In this document: one piece after another, positions 42,133 through 51,160 of the stretch
How the letters are laid out: each line of letters opens with the position of its first letter
Numbering within the stretch: position 1 is the first letter of the stretch
Assembly (NCBI RefSeq): GCF_003946555.1
Contig: NZ_RHOO01000005.1
Location: forward strand, 1-64,000
Reading direction: 5' to 3'
Origin: Companilactobacillus hulinensis
GTDB lineage: Bacteria; Bacillota; Bacilli; Lactobacillales; Lactobacillaceae
Length of the DNA stretch: 64,000 nt
Made by a program: the position numbers and the translations under genes
Notes under the pieces: model-generated
Told to the model about the DNA's origin: nothing
Databases searched by the model: none
What the model saw: only the letters and a program-made list of their open reading frames with translations

Positions 42133-42933
42133 ATGAAGAAAGCAACGTATTTGATACTTCCACTGATTTCGGTAATATTTCTTACTGCATGTCAAAGTAA
42201 TGCTGGTAAGGATAGTTCTAAAAAGGACCCAGAATCTGAATTACAAGTTCAAAAGCAAAAAATAACTCGCAATAAAAAAGCTTGGGACGAAAAGGTCTCT
42301 GATATTAAGAGAATCGATGTAAGAACTATTGGGGAGACTTCTTCATATGTTTTTCCTCAGAACTTGAAAGAAATGAAAGCTAGTAAGAAGCCTCTGATCA
42401 AGGGCACGGTTGTGAACTTAGAGAAAATGACAAACCTGAATCATTTAGCTAATACTAAGGCAACTGTTAAAATAGACGCAGTTTTGATGGGCGATAAGAA
42501 GCTCAAGAATAAGACGATAACCATTGTTTTGAGTGGTGGGATTGTTGCCGCAAGAGAGTATTTCAATGGCATGAATTTAGAATCAGGTAAGTATAACGGC
42601 GTTACGGTTAATCCTGATTCTAATCAGAAATTATATATAAATGATACTGATGGACCTTTGCCCAAAATTGGATCTAAAATAATCACTGATTTAAGTTTGA
42701 ACTCTTATGATAAGACTGACACTGGCGAGTTTGCTACAATGTTGAGAAGTAATGATCTAAAGAATAACAAGTCTTACTTGAGTGGAGAACCGTTTACTTT
42801 CTGGGTAAAAAATACAAACTCTAAGAAGTATGTGCTAAATAATGAGAATTATCGAAGACTTACTGAAAATGATGTGAGATACGATTTTGCAGTAAACTTT
42901 ACTAAAGAAATTAATCAAGCATATAACAAGTAA
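42133..42933 (+). CDS. Lipoprotein of a local paralogous family, member 1
   Basis: A 266-residue surface lipoprotein (lipobox LTAC, Cys at about 20). After a charged linker comes the family block R-KKAWDEKVSD, then FPQNLKEMKASKKPLIKGTVVNLEKM, a strand-rich middle ending with TD-PLPKIGSKIITDL, and a C-terminal FWVKNTNSKKYVLNN. Members at 43056, 43779 and 49032 share these blocks in the same order. No known family recognised. It is closed by a terminator at 42937, so it is a single-gene unit. Confidence 0.75.
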   Translation: MKKATYLILPLISVIFLTACQSNAGKDSSKKDPESELQVQKQKITRNKKAWDEKVSDIKRIDVRTIGETSSYVFPQNLKEMKASKKPLIKGTVVNLEKMTNLNHLANTKATVKIDAVLMGDKKLKNKTITIVLSGGIVAAREYFNGMNLESGKYNGVTVNPDSNQKLYINDTDGPLPKIGSKIITDLSLNSYDKTDTGEFATMLRSNDLKNNKSYLSGEPFTFWVKNTNSKKYVLNNENYRRLTENDVRYDFAVNFTKEINQAYNK

Positions 42934-42936
42934 AAA

Positions 42937-42962
42937 GTCTGGATGAAAATCCAGATTTTTTT
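42937..42962 (+). terminator. Intrinsic terminator
   Basis: TCTGGAT pairs with ATCCAGA around GAAA, followed by eight Ts. Confidence 0.9.
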
Positions 42963-43055
42963 TATTTGTCTCATTAATTATTTCTATATCAAATTCGAAT
43001 AGCGCAATCCAATACGTTGTTGGTATGATTTTAGTAATGAAACGAGGAACTAAAT

Positions 43056-43751
43056 ATGAATAATATTATCGGTGTGATTATTTTGATGATGACCTTCGTG
43101 CCAGTTGCATCATGTCGACAATACGATCGAATTATAATTTATAACCAAGTTAAAGCGTCAGAATGCTATCAAAAACATGCAGAATTGAAAAAAAATAAAA
43201 AAATTTGGAATCGTAAAGTATCTTCAGCAAAAAGGATCAAGATTCATTCATATGAGAATGACGGGTTCATCTCTACTCCAATCAATCTCAAGCAGGTCAA
43301 GGGGTATGGACCAATTTCTATTAAAGGAATAATAACTAATTATTATGAATTATCCGGGTACAAAAGTAATGCCAGAACAAAAGCTAAAATTTTTGTAGAA
43401 AGCGTTTACAAAGGTGATGTAAAATTAAAAGGAAAATCTGTTATAGTAATTATGCAGGGTGGTTTAGTTTCATCCGATAAATACTACCATGGCAGACATA
43501 ATCCTATTCCAAAACAAAAAGTTTATCTTGATAATGTGGATGCGCCATTACCAAAAATTGGATCAGAGATTATTGCTGCTATGGATATAAATGAGTATAA
43601 GAATAGTAATATGACTAATTTTGATATGGGACTTAAGGTTAACAGAATAAGTAGTGGAGGATCTTATAGAATCTCAATTCCAGAATATACATTGTGGGTT
43701 AAGAATCGAGATACAAAGCAGTATGAGGTAAGTAAAAAATCAAATATTTAA
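43056..43751 (+). CDS. Lipoprotein of a local paralogous family, member 2
   Basis: A 231-residue protein with a short signal and lipobox-like VASC (Cys at about 20). It keeps the family blocks (KIWNRKVSSAKRI, PLPKIGSEIIAA and LWVKNRDTKQYEV) but is shorter at the C terminus, ending soon after the last block. The sequence upstream (ATATCAAATTCGAAT) resembles the sequence upstream of member 1. Function unknown. Confidence 0.7.
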   Translation: MNNIIGVIILMMTFVPVASCRQYDRIIIYNQVKASECYQKHAELKKNKKIWNRKVSSAKRIKIHSYENDGFISTPINLKQVKGYGPISIKGIITNYYELSGYKSNARTKAKIFVESVYKGDVKLKGKSVIVIMQGGLVSSDKYYHGRHNPIPKQKVYLDNVDAPLPKIGSEIIAAMDINEYKNSNMTNFDMGLKVNRISSGGSYRISIPEYTLWVKNRDTKQYEVSKKSNI

Positions 43752-43778
43752 TCGCTGTTATGGCGATACAGGGGTGCT

Positions 43779-44528
43779 ATGAGAAAATTTTGGGGAATTT
43801 TTGCAGTGCTTTTAGCAGTCGGTACATTAATAAGCTGCAGTAGTAGTGTTAATAAGGCTTATAGTAGTAAGACCGGTAGTGCACAGACAGTAGTTGAACA
43901 GAGGGTTAAGATCAATCGGAAAAAGTGGAACAAAAAAGTTAGTGATGCAAATGTGGAGTATTTACCTAGCGATACTAATTTTAATGAAGTCTTTCCAATT
44001 ACTTGGAAGGATTTCAAAAAGGCCAATGATTTTGTAGTCGAGGGAACGGTCCTCAATTACGAAAAAATGGAAGGTACGCTAGTTGTAGAGAGTAAGGTAA
44101 TGATCCATGTTGATAAAGTAATTCATGGGAATCAAGTATTAGAAAATCAAAATATTGTTACGGTTGTACCGACTGGATTCGCATTGTCTAAAGGAACTGA
44201 TGACAATACTAAGAAGTCCGATGAGATCTTGTATCAAAAGACGAGTTTTCCATTGCCAAAGATTGGAGCTAAGGTGATCACGGGTTTGAAATCCAATGCA
44301 GAACGGTATGAAGAAAATCCATCTTTGAAGAAAGCAATGGTCAAGTATAAGCTGGACGGCAGTGACTCTTACTTTATTGCTTGGCCTGATTATAACTTTT
44401 GGGTACAAACTAATAACGGTAAATATGTCATAAATAATCTAGATATACGTAATATGAAAGGGTCAAATCCTAATTATGACAAGATTTCAGGATTATTCAA
44501 ATTGACGAAACAACTAAATAGCAAGTAA
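43779..44528 (+). CDS. Lipoprotein of a local paralogous family, member 3
   Basis: A 249-residue lipoprotein (lipobox ISC at about residue 20). It shares RKKWNKKVSDAN, FPITWKDFKKANDFVVEGTVLNYEKME, FPLPKIGAKVITGL and YNFWVQTNNGKYVINN with the other members and is closest to the protein at 49032. It follows member 2 after 27 bases, so the two are one operon. Confidence 0.75.
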   Translation: MRKFWGIFAVLLAVGTLISCSSSVNKAYSSKTGSAQTVVEQRVKINRKKWNKKVSDANVEYLPSDTNFNEVFPITWKDFKKANDFVVEGTVLNYEKMEGTLVVESKVMIHVDKVIHGNQVLENQNIVTVVPTGFALSKGTDDNTKKSDEILYQKTSFPLPKIGAKVITGLKSNAERYEENPSLKKAMVKYKLDGSDSYFIAWPDYNFWVQTNNGKYVINNLDIRNMKGSNPNYDKISGLFKLTKQLNSK

Positions 44529-44588
44529 TGTTGATCCGTGATACTATTGTGAAAAAAGAGGGCAACCGCCTTATAAGGAGGACTCATT

Positions 44589-44822
44589 ATGATGTATAGT
44601 TCGACCCTACTAGTCCTTGTTTTGATAGGTCTAGTTGTATATTTAGCTTCAAATAATAGTTCTAGTAATGATTCTGTGAAGACGAAAAAGATTACACCAA
44701 CTATGATTGGTGTGATTATTTTAGTTGTATTATTACTTGCTGCAATACCAATGTTAGGAATGTTTATGTTCCGTGGTTTCGGTGGGAGCGGTTTTGGTAT
44801 GATGGGCGCTCATTGTTGGTAG
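44589..44822 (+). CDS. Small membrane protein with Gly/Met/Phe-rich end
   Basis: A 77-residue protein with two membrane helices (about 4-20 and 38-59) separated by a Ser/Asn/Lys linker. The C terminus is FRGFGGSGFGMMGAHCW, rich in glycine and ending in His-Cys-Trp. AAGGAGG lies 7 bases before ATG. Family not recognised. The Met/His/Cys end could bind a metal, which is speculation. Confidence 0.6.
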   Translation: MMYSSTLLVLVLIGLVVYLASNNSSSNDSVKTKKITPTMIGVIILVVLLLAAIPMLGMFMFRGFGGSGFGMMGAHCW

Positions 44823-44870
44823 ATAAAGAACTTTGATCAGTTTAAATAATAATTAGAAATTGCAAACAAC

Positions 44871-44921
44871 AAAATAAGCTTTCAATTCACCTTTGTTTGA
44901 AGTGAATTGAAAGCTTATTTT
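44871..44921. terminator. Bidirectional terminator
   Basis: AAAATAAGCTTTCAATTCAC pairs perfectly with its complement around an 11-base loop. It lies between the 77-residue gene and the convergent SMR gene. Confidence 0.9.
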
Positions 44922-44957
44922 CTATGTTTAGATTGTCTATTATTTCTCAAATAATCC

Positions 44958-45269
44958 TTAAAAAACGTTGATCAATACAGTGCCAGAAATAACTAAGATG
45001 AGTCCGGCAATTGATGGTATTGAAATGGCTTCGTGGTAAAAAACTATACCAGCAACAGTCACGAGTACTAATCCCACACTACCCCAAGTGGCATATGTCA
45101 AACTCAGTGGTAGACGTTTCAAAACTTGTGAGAGTATGAAGAGACAGATAAAATATGATGTTAAAGTTCCTAAAGTTGGCCAAAGATTGGTGAACCCATT
45201 TGTCTTCTTTAAAAGTGAAGTCCCTAAAACTTCAAAACCGATCGACACTAACAGCAGTAAGTAATTCAT
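44958..45269 (-). CDS. Small multidrug resistance (SMR) family transporter
   Basis: A 103-residue protein with four membrane helices. The essential membrane glutamate is at position 13 in SIGFEVLGTSLLK, and the YATWGSVGLVLV segment of helix 3 is the family signature. SMR proteins work as dimers that export cationic drugs or guanidinium by proton exchange. I chose ATG at 45269, with GGGGA upstream. An ATG 36 bases earlier is less likely. Confidence 0.88.
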   Translation of the reverse strand: MNYLLLLVSIGFEVLGTSLLKKTNGFTNLWPTLGTLTSYFICLFILSQVLKRLPLSLTYATWGSVGLVLVTVAGIVFYHEAISIPSIAGLILVISGTVLINVF

Positions 45270-45478
45270 AGGCGTTTCCCCGTTAAAATTTTCTCTCAAT
45301 ATCATACCCGATTTTTATTGAAATAACAGTATTGTTACTCAAATGAAATGATTTTTAAATCAATTTGAAATAAAAAGTTAATTCATGAATTCTTATATCA
45401 GAAAGCTAATTGACAGTTTGATTAAAATGGATTAATTTTTACTAATGTTTAAATAGGTGAGGATAGAGGAAGATAAAT

Positions 45479-46297
45479 TTGCGAAAGAATATTTTACTGT
45501 TATTACTGACACCACTGCTTTTAGCAGGATGTTCTACGACTTCAAGTCATGCTACTGCCCAATCGATGGTGAAACAATCTGAGTTAACAGCAAAACAAAT
45601 GAGCACGTGGACTTACAAACCTGGAGAAAATCCAGTTAAAATACTTAATGACGATAAGCCTTCAAGCATTAAGAAAACAGACTTTGACAAGTCACATATC
45701 AAGTACGGTGGACTGGATAATTTGAATCGTACTAAAACTGCCATCGCTTTTCTAACACGTAATAACTTGGGTAGATCTAACACTAGAACTGAACAAGTTT
45801 GGCGTCCGACCGGTTGGCATAATGAGCCTAAGTATGTTGGTGGTACGAGAGTGATTCCCCAAAACCGTGGACATTTAATTGCTTACACAATGACTTTTAA
45901 TTTGAATAAATCTGGTCAGGCGCAACAGGGGGAACTTGGTAGCATCGATAATCCTTATAACTTGTTCACGCAAACGGAATTTTCGAATCAGAAGACGATG
46001 ACTCAAGTTGAACAAATGGTTAGGGATGCATTAGCTCAAAATAAAAAAGTGATTTATAAAGTGACACCGATTTTTCGTGGTCAAGAGTTGATGGCACGTG
46101 GCGTATGGGTTCAGGCTCTTTCAACTGATGGCAGCCTGAAATTCAATCGTTATTTATGGAATGTTCAGGATAAGGTGAAATTCGATTATGCGACTGGGCG
46201 CTCGAAAGTTGATCATGATTTGAAAGTTCCAGCCGTACCGAATAGCTATAACAAGCAGTATCACCACTATAAGAAGCAGCGTAACTATCGCCGATAG
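45479..46297 (+). CDS. Surface-anchored DNA/RNA non-specific endonuclease (EndA-like)
   Basis: A 272-residue lipoprotein: signal peptide with lipobox LAGC (Cys at about 18), then a beta-beta-alpha-metal nuclease domain. The catalytic histidine sits in NRGHLIAY (near 140), and the metal-binding asparagine in NLFTQTEFSNQKTM (near 162-175). The family motif is usually DRGH, so the Asn before Arg is a variation. TTG start with AGAGGAAG upstream. Similar nucleases degrade DNA at the surface during uptake or for nutrition. It is a single gene with its own terminator. Confidence 0.85.
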   Translation: MRKNILLLLLTPLLLAGCSTTSSHATAQSMVKQSELTAKQMSTWTYKPGENPVKILNDDKPSSIKKTDFDKSHIKYGGLDNLNRTKTAIAFLTRNNLGRSNTRTEQVWRPTGWHNEPKYVGGTRVIPQNRGHLIAYTMTFNLNKSGQAQQGELGSIDNPYNLFTQTEFSNQKTMTQVEQMVRDALAQNKKVIYKVTPIFRGQELMARGVWVQALSTDGSLKFNRYLWNVQDKVKFDYATGRSKVDHDLKVPAVPNSYNKQYHHYKKQRNYRR

Positions 46298-46311
46298 TAT
46301 CCTAAAAAAAA

Positions 46312-46338
46312 GCCACTACAAGAAACTGTAGTGGATTT
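46312..46338. terminator. Bidirectional terminator
   Basis: CCACTACA-GAAAC-TGTAGTGG type stem, flanked by an A run and a T run. It separates the nuclease and alcohol dehydrogenase genes, which converge. Confidence 0.9.
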
Positions 46339-46344
46339 TTTAGT

Positions 46345-47388
46345 TTAATCACTAACAACAACTAATGATTTAATAACCTTACGATCAGTCATTTCTTGAT
46401 AGGCATCGTTAATTTGATCAAGTGTGAAGCTCTTTGTAAAGACAAGGCCAGGATTAATTTCACCGTCTAAGACAGCTTTCAATAGTCTTTCCTTATCATA
46501 AGTTGTAACTGAGGCAGGACCGCCACCAAGAATGATGTTATTTGAAAATGGAGTCGAAACATCCATCTTGCCAGTATGTGGTAAGCCGACACGACCAACA
46601 ATAGCACCAGGACGGCCAACTTTCATAGCTGTCTGGGTTGATAATTCAGTTCCGACACATTCCAAAACAGCATCAGCACCTTCATTATTTGTCAAAGCTA
46701 GAATCTTTTTGACACCTTCATCACCACGTTCAGCAACGTTGTCAGTGGCACCAAATTTCTTAGCTAAAGCTTCACGGTCAGGGTGGCGGCTAGTTGAAAT
46801 GATTTTAGTTGCTCCCATCATTTTGGCTGCAATAATACCACATTGACCTACAGCACCATCACCCATAACAACGACAGTGTCACCAGGTTTTACTTCAGCC
46901 ACGTGAGCAGCGTGGTAACCCGTTGCCATAACATCAGCCAAAGTTAAGAGCGACTTGAGCATACCTTCAGAATAATCACTAGGTTTACCAGGAACTTTGA
47001 CTAAAGCCCATTGACCATGTTGAAAACGAATGTATTCAGCTTGGTTGCCATCGCTGAAGTTATCGTTGTGTGATTGACAATCTCCATCGAAACCAGCACG
47101 GCAGGCTTTGCAATAACCACAGCCATGAGTAAATGGAGCGATGACAAAATCTCCAGGCTTAACGGTTGTTATTTCTGAACCAACTTCCTCAACGACACCA
47201 ATTGCTTCGTGACCATTATTCTCAGAATTTTCAGCTTTATCTTCAAGACCACGGTAAGACCAAAGGTCAGAACCACATACACAAGCTCGAACAACACGAA
47301 TAATAACATCGTCAGCGGCTTGAACTGTTGGCTTTTCAGCATCCTCAACCCTCATTTGACCAACCTTTTCAAAAAGTGCTTTCTTCAT
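46345..47388 (-). CDS. Zinc-dependent medium-chain alcohol dehydrogenase
   Basis: A 347-residue NAD(P)-dependent enzyme. Catalytic zinc ligands: Cys38 in CVCGSD and His60-Glu61 in GHE. Structural zinc cysteines: 90, 93, 96 and 104 (GCGYCKACRAGFDGDC). The cofactor-binding motif GDGAVG is visible near 170. The sequence resembles alcohol/threonine-type dehydrogenases without a clear substrate. I chose ATG at 47388 because GAGGAGAGG lies 7 bases upstream. Confidence 0.9.
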   Translation of the reverse strand: MKKALFEKVGQMRVEDAEKPTVQAADDVIIRVVRACVCGSDLWSYRGLEDKAENSENNGHEAIGVVEEVGSEITTVKPGDFVIAPFTHGCGYCKACRAGFDGDCQSHNDNFSDGNQAEYIRFQHGQWALVKVPGKPSDYSEGMLKSLLTLADVMATGYHAAHVAEVKPGDTVVVMGDGAVGQCGIIAAKMMGATKIISTSRHPDREALAKKFGATDNVAERGDEGVKKILALTNNEGADAVLECVGTELSTQTAMKVGRPGAIVGRVGLPHTGKMDVSTPFSNNIILGGGPASVTTYDKERLLKAVLDGEINPGLVFTKSFTLDQINDAYQEMTDRKVIKSLVVVSD

Positions 47389-47586
47389 ACAAAGACCTCT
47401 CCTCACAGTATTAATAACTAGATTATAATGACAATTATGACAAAAGTAACTGTTTATTAATTATTTTCAAGGAGTTATGTCTCAGTCTCTTTTGGTTGTC
47501 TTTACAAGGAGAAATCTAGAAACTACAATATTATAAATGGTTTAAATATATTACAGAATAATTAGAAATAGAGAGAAGGAATTTCT

Positions 47587-48933
47587 TTGAGTTCACGAGA
47601 TGATTTTATTGAGAAGAATACCACCGAGTTCGAAAGTTTGTTCAAGGAATTGATCAGTGACAAAGGTATCAGTGCTACTGGTGAAGGTATTGAGGAAACA
47701 GTTAATTTACTAAAGTCCAAGCTTCAGACACTTCTTGGTGCCAAGGTTGAGGTGATACAAACCGCTGGTTCGCCAACTATTTTGGCCGGTATTAAAGGAG
47801 TTAGCGATAAAACAGTGCTGTTCTACGGTCATTACGACGTTATGACGCCAGGTGATTTGAAAGATTGGAATACGGATCCATTTGAACTGACTAAAAAGAA
47901 TCATCGGTTCTATGGACGTGGTGTTGGTGATAATAAGGGACAACTACTGGCACAGATCTTAGGGATGTATACTTACAAAAAGATTCATGGAGGATTCCCA
48001 TTCAATGTCAAATTCTTGATTGAGGGTGAGGAAGAGCAAGGGAGTAGGAATTTGCCTATAACGGTCAAAAAGTTGGCCGATTCCTCCTTGAAGGATGTTG
48101 ATTGTGTCATTGTGGTTGATGGATCATTCAATCAGTCGGGACAACACGTTTTGAGACTTGGTAATCGTGGCGCATTAGGATTTGAAGTTACAGCTACAAC
48201 TGGCACACAAGATAATCATTCTGGTAATTTGGGCAATATCATGCAAAACCCGGTTCTGGTTTTAATGAATGTAATTCAGAAGATGTATAACTTCGATCAA
48301 GAAAAGGTTCTGATCCCCAATTATTATGATGGGGTTGTTGATCCTGATGAAAAAGAAATCAGTTGGATGAATAAATTGCCATATGATAAAGAATCTATTA
48401 CAGAACAGACTGGAGTTAGAAATTTACCTGAGACGGGACTGGAGTATTATCAGAAATTAATGTTTAGACCAACGTTTAATATTTCGGGTATCAATTCAGG
48501 CTATACAGACAATGGCATTAAGACAATTATTCCTAACACCGCTGTCATGAAATTGGATTTTCGTCTGGTAGGTAAACAGGATGTTTATAAGATTCAAGAA
48601 TCACTCAATAAGCTACTGGCACCTGAAATAAATGATGGATTGATCAAGATTAATTACTTAGTCTCAGTCCCACCTTGTAAGACAAGTTCCACTGATGAAC
48701 GTATTCAAAAGATTGTGAAGGCCATTAAGGATGCAACTGGATCAGATTTGATTGAACCAGCAATGCCGGGAACGGTTCCTAATTATGTTTGGGCAGATAT
48801 TCTAAAGGTCAGTGTCTTCACAATTCCATATACTAATTTTGACCAGCACAATCATGCGCCTAATGAGAATTTAACTGAAAAGGCCTTCTATGACGGTATT
48901 AAGACGACATATGAGTTATGGAATAACATGTAG
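47587..48933 (+). CDS. M20-family metallopeptidase (dipeptidase/deacylase)
   Basis: A 448-residue cytosolic enzyme. Zinc-binding and catalytic residues are visible: His82 and Asp84 (GHYD), Asp115 (GDNKG), Glu148-Glu149 (EGEEEQGS) and a late His in DQHNHAPNENL. The dimerisation domain is inserted at about 200-320. Members cleave dipeptides or acylated amino acids. TTG start with GAAGGA 8 bases upstream. Probably works with the Opp and amino-acid uptake systems in peptide use. Confidence 0.88.
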   Translation: MSSRDDFIEKNTTEFESLFKELISDKGISATGEGIEETVNLLKSKLQTLLGAKVEVIQTAGSPTILAGIKGVSDKTVLFYGHYDVMTPGDLKDWNTDPFELTKKNHRFYGRGVGDNKGQLLAQILGMYTYKKIHGGFPFNVKFLIEGEEEQGSRNLPITVKKLADSSLKDVDCVIVVDGSFNQSGQHVLRLGNRGALGFEVTATTGTQDNHSGNLGNIMQNPVLVLMNVIQKMYNFDQEKVLIPNYYDGVVDPDEKEISWMNKLPYDKESITEQTGVRNLPETGLEYYQKLMFRPTFNISGINSGYTDNGIKTIIPNTAVMKLDFRLVGKQDVYKIQESLNKLLAPEINDGLIKINYLVSVPPCKTSSTDERIQKIVKAIKDATGSDLIEPAMPGTVPNYVWADILKVSVFTIPYTNFDQHNHAPNENLTEKAFYDGIKTTYELWNNM

Positions 48934-49031
48934 ATACAATTAAAGTTGTAATGTTTTATATTGAATTCGAATTTTTAATTAGTGACGAATAATGTAACAT
49001 TATCCTCAAATAGTAAAACTGAGGTAAGATA

Positions 49032-49796
49032 ATGAAAAAATTCTTTCGCCTAGTTATGTTAACATTTCTGATTACGATTATTGCTGTTCCGATTGCTGGC
49101 TGTAGCAATAAGAAGAATGAATCAGCAGCCGAATTGAGACAGGAAAAAATCAAGAAGAATCGTGCTGCTTGGGATAAAAAAGTCAAGAATGCTGATAAGG
49201 CTTATTTGATAAGTGGGGAAGATTTAACACAAGTATTCCCGCAAACGATGAAGCAATTAAAGAAAAAGAATGACTTCGTAATTCAAGGGACGATAATTAA
49301 TTATCGCAAAAAAGAAGACATAACTATGGGGGATGAGACGATTGCCTCTATCTATGTTGATAAAGTTATTGCTGGATCGAAGTCTTTGAAGGGAACGTAT
49401 ATCAAAACAACATTGCCACATGGTTTTGCAATGTCTGATGATATGAATGTGACTTTTGATGGGGATGGAGATAATGGCCCCAATACTGAGAAGTTCTATT
49501 GGAGCAATGATTTCCCTCTACCTAAGATTGGTAGCCAGATAATTACTGGAATTACTTCGAACAAAGAATATTTGAAAGAATATCCCGCAGTTAGAGAAGA
49601 AATGGAAAAATTCAAATTAGCGGATAGTAAGTCTTATTATATTAAGAATCCGATGGAGAACTTCTGGGTCAGGAATAATAAGGGAAAGTACGTGATCAAC
49701 AATAAGGATATCCGAAATATTGATCGTGGGAGCGATAATTTCGCCTTAGTTTCCCATTTATTCGAACTAACTAAGCAACTTGACGAAAAGTATTGA
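49032..49796 (+). CDS. Lipoprotein of a local paralogous family, member 4
   Basis: A 254-residue lipoprotein (lipobox AGC, Cys at about 24). Blocks KNRAAWDKKVKNADKAYLIS, FPQTMKQLKKKNDFVIQGTIINYRKKE, FPLPKIGSQIITGI and ENFWVRNNKGKYVINN match the array at 42-44.5 kb. The sequence upstream contains GAATTCGAAT, like members 1 and 2. It lies 4.5 kb from the array, so the family has spread by a non-tandem copy. Confidence 0.75.
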   Translation: MKKFFRLVMLTFLITIIAVPIAGCSNKKNESAAELRQEKIKKNRAAWDKKVKNADKAYLISGEDLTQVFPQTMKQLKKKNDFVIQGTIINYRKKEDITMGDETIASIYVDKVIAGSKSLKGTYIKTTLPHGFAMSDDMNVTFDGDGDNGPNTEKFYWSNDFPLPKIGSQIITGITSNKEYLKEYPAVREEMEKFKLADSKSYYIKNPMENFWVRNNKGKYVINNKDIRNIDRGSDNFALVSHLFELTKQLDEKY

Positions 49797-49879
49797 AATA
49801 AATGAGGCTTTCACTGAACATCTGAAAACAAAAGAACTATAATATTCATTGTACCAATCAGAAAGGAAGCTTTATTATT

Positions 49880-50098
49880 ATGGCTGTAGAAGTTGGAAAA
49901 ACAAGTTTATTAGATAAAAATATGAAAGATGTTTTTGACTGGAGCGATTCAGATATGCCTGTACGTGACGCTATCTGGGACCACTTCATGGAAGCAACAA
50001 ATCATAGTACTGATAAGACTACAGAAGAAGCTAAAAAGTACGATGACATGGCTGAAGCAGATTTGAAGCCAGCTGTTGAAAAACTATTGAAGAAATAG
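49880..50098 (+). CDS. Hypothetical 72-residue acidic protein
   Basis: A soluble protein, strongly acidic with many Asp and Glu (KDVFDWSDSDMPVRDAIWDHFMEA), no signal or membrane segment. GAAAGGAAG precedes ATG, and a strong terminator follows, so it is a real single gene. Not recognised. Confidence 0.65.
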   Translation: MAVEVGKTSLLDKNMKDVFDWSDSDMPVRDAIWDHFMEATNHSTDKTTEEAKKYDDMAEADLKPAVEKLLKK

Positions 50099-50118
50099 TC
50101 AAATTGATAAATTAAATG

Positions 50119-50147
50119 AAAAAAGCAGGCTCGTTAGCCTGCTTTTT
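50119..50147 (+). terminator. Intrinsic terminator
   Basis: AAAAAGCAGGCT pairs with AGCCTGCTTTTT around CGTT. Confidence 0.9.
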
Positions 50148-50178
50148 GCGTGTCTTGGGTTTTTATTTTGTTCTGTTT

Positions 50179-50361
50179 GCCGCCTGCGGTCACGAAATAT
50201 TGTACCTGCCGTGGGAGCGGTTCGAGCCGTAGTTTGGTCTTGAACCTAGACTTGAAGCTTTGCTTTGCAAATCTCCAAGCTCGTCCAGTTACGTATGAAC
50301 GGAAAATCGCCGTTCTAACGTAACTTTCACGGCTGGCACAATACTTTGTGACCTCCGGCTA
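50179..50361. repeat. Long palindromic repeat, family 1, copy c
   Basis: About 183 bases. Ends GCCTGCGGTCACGAAATATT and AATACTTTGTGACCTCCGGC are near complements, as are the inner CCTGCCGTG and CACGGCTGG. Internal stems: GTTCGAGCC/GGTCTTGAAC and AGTTACG/CGTAACT. Its inner core differs from copies a and b, but the ends are of the same family. The 50099-50499 gap contains only this element and the terminator. Confidence 0.75.
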
Positions 50362-50499
50362 TTGTGTTATTCGTATTCAGGCAGTTAATTATTTAAGTAC
50401 GTATACTAAAGCCTGACTGATAATGTATTTTATAAACGAAACTATTGATATGAACTTTTGAGTAATGCTAGCTGTCACTCTCAATCGTAGGCGTAAATT

Positions 50500-50919
50500 C
50501 TAATGTCGCAATCTAAAACATAAAACAGATGCAACACTGAAGAATATTATTACTTGAATGAGTATGATCGTTACCGCTGAATCAATGCCTGCTAATATAA
50601 ATATCGGTAGTGTTGATATTACGTAGATGACGATAGCCATGTTTAACCATGGTCGGTATTTTTCGAATAACTTTTCATTTGGATACCAAATGAACTGTCT
50701 AGAGGTTGCGACAAGGAAGATAACTATTGCCATCATAATTGGAAATCTTAATGATCCGTATGACCAAAGAGCGCTGGTTACAAGATAGAGAACTTCGATT
50801 ACTAATGTAGTGATGTAGATCCATATTCCAAACCTTGTTCTAAATTTCTTTGAATCCATGGCAAAAATAAGAAGAAACATTAATAACTGCAACAGTATAG
50901 GGATGCTATACAATCTCAT
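50500..50919 (-). CDS. Membrane protein of unknown function
   Basis: A 139-residue protein with four predicted helices (SIPILLQLLMFLLIFAMD..., near 28-48, 55-78 and the last at 103-135) and a charged loop KLFEKYRPWLN. AAAAGGA lies 12 bases before ATG at 50919. Not recognised. A longer frame to 50991 has no good binding site. Confidence 0.55.
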   Translation of the reverse strand: MRLYSIPILLQLLMFLLIFAMDSKKFRTRFGIWIYITTLVIEVLYLVTSALWSYGSLRFPIMMAIVIFLVATSRQFIWYPNEKLFEKYRPWLNMAIVIYVISTLPIFILAGIDSAVTIILIQVIIFFSVASVLCFRLRH

Positions 50920-51054
50920 TTCATCACCATTTCCTTTTGTATTTGAATAAAATATTACGGTAAATAGTAGTGAATTAAAATTCGGATTCAATATAATGAT
51001 GTATTTAAATAATTGTCAAAATAAATAGTGGCTGTGACATAACTTTTTTCGCGT

Positions 51055-51103
51055 AAAACAAACAAGACTAGCAATCCAAAATCGGATTACTGGTCTTGTT
51101 TGT
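51055..51103 (-). terminator. Hairpin after the PEPCK-like gene
   Basis: ACAAACAAGACTAG pairs with CTGGTCTTGTTTGT around an AATCCAAAATCGGATT stem-loop. There is no clear T run on either side, so it may be a weak terminator or mRNA-stabilising structure. Confidence 0.5.
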
Positions 51104-51160
51104 TGTAATGCTCGAAAGTTGACCATGTTCTGTCATACTTTCTTTTCTATTTCTCAATAT

